Positions 15,784-18,296 of a DNA stretch of 18,296 nucleotides are shown piece by piece (position 1 is the first letter of the stretch; each line of letters begins with the position of its first letter). A model generated the notes under the pieces. It was not told the DNA's origin and ran no database searches. It worked only from the letters and a program-made list of their open reading frames with translations. The position numbers were made by a program, and so were the translations under genes. This DNA comes from an uncultured Actinomycetes bacterium. GTDB lineage: Bacteria; Actinomycetota; Actinomycetes; Nanopelagicales; Nanopelagicaceae. Location: the NCBI GenBank assembly GCA_903932885.1, contig CAIZHT010000105.1:1-18296 (forward strand). Direction: 5' to 3'.

Positions 15784-16811
15784 GCCAACCAATAGTTCTA
15801 GGAATTGAAACATCATGTGATGAAACAGCTATCGGCATTGTTCAAGGACGCACTTTGCTTGCAAATGTCATTGCATCCAGCGTTGAAGAACATGCACGCT
15901 TCGGGGGAGTTGTACCTGAAATTGCGAGCCGTGCACACTTAGAAGCGATGATGCCAAGTATTGAGAAAGCTCTCACCGATTCCAAACTAACACTTGCTGA
16001 TGTCGATGCTGTTGCAGTTACCGCCGGTCCTGGTTTAGTTGGTGCACTCCTAGTTGGTGTTGCCTCCGCTAGTGGCCTAGCACTTGGACTTGGAAAACCT
16101 TTATATGGAGTCAATCATTTAGCTGCGCATATCAGCGTTGATTTCCTAACCCATGATCAACCCCTTGATCCAACTATCGCATTACTCGTTAGTGGCGGTC
16201 ACTCTTCACTTCTACAAGTCGATGACATCACCCAAACCATTACAAAACTTGGCGCAACGATGGATGATGCCGCAGGGGAGGCATTCGACAAGATTGCTCG
16301 CGTTATGCAGTTAGGTTTTCCAGGAGGTCCAGCAATAGATACACTGGCAAAATCTGGAAATGCCACTGCAATCAATTTCCCTCGCGGACTTACAACATCG
16401 CAAGATTGGGAAACACGTCCATTCGATTTCTCTTTTTCAGGACTCAAAACAGCAGTCGCACGCTATTTAGAATCAACCCCAGATTTTGCAAAAGCAGATG
16501 TTGCGGCTTCTTTCCAAGAATCAGTTGTTGACGTGCTTATGCTCAAAGCAATTGCTGCATGTAAAGAAAGCGGTATTGATTCACTCGTCATTGCTGGTGG
16601 AGTTGCTGCTAATTCAAGGCTTCGTGTAGTCGCTTCCGAGCGCTGCGAAAATGCAGGAATCCGCCTTCGAATCCCAAGTCCTGCGCTGTGTACCGACAAT
16701 GGCGCAATGGTTGCAGCGCTGGGTTCACTGATGGTTGCAGCAGGTAGATCGCCCAGTCCAATGGCTTTTGACGCTGATTCTGGCCTGCCAGTGACCACCG
16801 TAGCGCTCTAA
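15780..16811 (+). CDS. tsaD: tRNA N6-adenosine threonylcarbamoyltransferase TsaD
   Basis: TsaD transfers the threonylcarbamoyl group from TC-AMP to A37 of tRNA. The product has 343 residues, a normal length for the Kae1/Qri7/TsaD family. It begins [16 protein letters not shown] (6-21). The metal-binding histidines are in NHLAAH (112-117, His113 and His117). VSGGHSSL (137-144), FSFSGLKTA (217-225), [12 protein letters not shown] (271-282) and CTDNGAM (304-310, Asp306 as the third metal ligand) complete the site. The ATG overlaps the rimI stop by 4 bases. No clear terminator follows, so some read-through into groES is possible. Confidence 0.97.
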   Translation: MSQPIVLGIETSCDETAIGIVQGRTLLANVIASSVEEHARFGGVVPEIASRAHLEAMMPSIEKALTDSKLTLADVDAVAVTAGPGLVGALLVGVASASGLALGLGKPLYGVNHLAAHISVDFLTHDQPLDPTIALLVSGGHSSLLQVDDITQTITKLGATMDDAAGEAFDKIARVMQLGFPGGPAIDTLAKSGNATAINFPRGLTTSQDWETRPFDFSFSGLKTAVARYLESTPDFAKADVAASFQESVVDVLMLKAIAACKESGIDSLVIAGGVAANSRLRVVASERCENAGIRLRIPSPALCTDNGAMVAALGSLMVAAGRSPSPMAFDADSGLPVTTVAL

Positions 16812-16821
16812 AAAACCTAAT

Positions 16822-16850
16822 TTGCCCCCGGGAATAGCCTCGCCTAGAGT
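16822..16850 (+). promoter_or_regulatory. groES-groEL promoter
   Basis: TTGCCC (16822-16827) and TAGAGT (16845-16850) are separated by exactly 17 bases, predicting a transcript start near 16857, at the left edge of the CIRCE element. A leader of about 77 bases precedes groES. The arrangement, with the operator over the start site, is the classical HrcA-repressed heat-shock promoter. Confidence 0.7.
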
Positions 16851-16855
16851 TGGCG

Positions 16856-16882
16856 TTAGCACTCTAGGGTCGAGTCTGCTAA
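16856..16882 (+). promoter_or_regulatory. CIRCE operator (HrcA binding site)
   Basis: The left arm TTAGCACTC (16856-16864) matches the CIRCE consensus exactly. After a 9-base spacer (16865-16873), the right arm GTCTGCTAA (16874-16882) matches GAGTGCTAA at 7 of 9 positions. Location over the predicted groES start supports HrcA repression relieved by heat or protein misfolding. hrcA itself is not in the window. Confidence 0.88.
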
Positions 16883-16933
16883 TCGGGCAGATCCCCACGA
16901 GGAAGTATCACCACTAGTAATAAGGAGAAAGCC

Positions 16934-18296
<1,363 letters not shown>

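Overview
The window reads as a chromosomal segment of a small-genome, low-GC actinobacterium. Every gene lies on the + strand, most neighbours overlap or are separated by a few bases, and base composition is by eye in the mid-40s % GC. The order rpoA-rplQ-truA-rplM-rpsI-glmM-glmS-acpS-alr, then tsaE-tsaB-rimI-tsaD-groES-groEL, is the conserved actinobacterial arrangement. Protein motifs, an N-terminally extended S9, GTG starts, promoters with TANNNT -10 boxes and an apparently leaderless gene agree. The combination of low GC and extreme compactness suggests a planktonic freshwater lineage such as Nanopelagicales (acI); that placement is inference.

Layout. 1-156 is the 3' end of rpoA (alpha-CTD), followed by rplQ (168-533) and truA (555-1391). 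A perfect 12-bp terminator-type hairpin lies inside the first codons of truA. A well-formed promoter (TTGACC-17-TACCCT) at 1398-1426 starts a run of eleven genes, 1507-11158, with no gap above 24 bases: rplM, rpsI, glmM, glmS, a PAP2 phosphatase, acpS, alr and livG-livF-livH-livM. It closes with a hairpin/T-tract terminator at 11166-11200. A separately expressed pair follows: a Liv-type extracellular binding protein (11318-12673), preceded by a strongly structured leader, and a secreted alpha/beta hydrolase (12680-14269), closed by a GAAA-capped terminator at 14287-14322. tsaE-tsaB-rimI-tsaD (14343-16811) is a four-gene operon joined by 4-base overlaps and probably begins leaderless. groES-groEL (16934 to window end) has a CIRCE operator over its start site.

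Function. The first part makes ribosome and RNA polymerase subunits and a tRNA pseudouridine synthase. glmM and glmS supply glucosamine phosphates for UDP-GlcNAc, alr supplies D-alanine, acpS activates acyl carrier protein, and the PAP2 enzyme probably acts on a lipid phosphate. The tsa genes make the t6A tRNA modification, rimI is an N-acetyltransferase, and groES/EL form the chaperonin.

The accessory element is the segment between alr and tsaE, which are neighbours in many actinobacteria. It holds a complete branched-chain-amino-acid-type ABC importer plus a secreted hydrolase of unrecognised subfamily. I read it as a candidate 'extracellular hydrolysis then uptake' system. Its substrate cannot be told from sequence.
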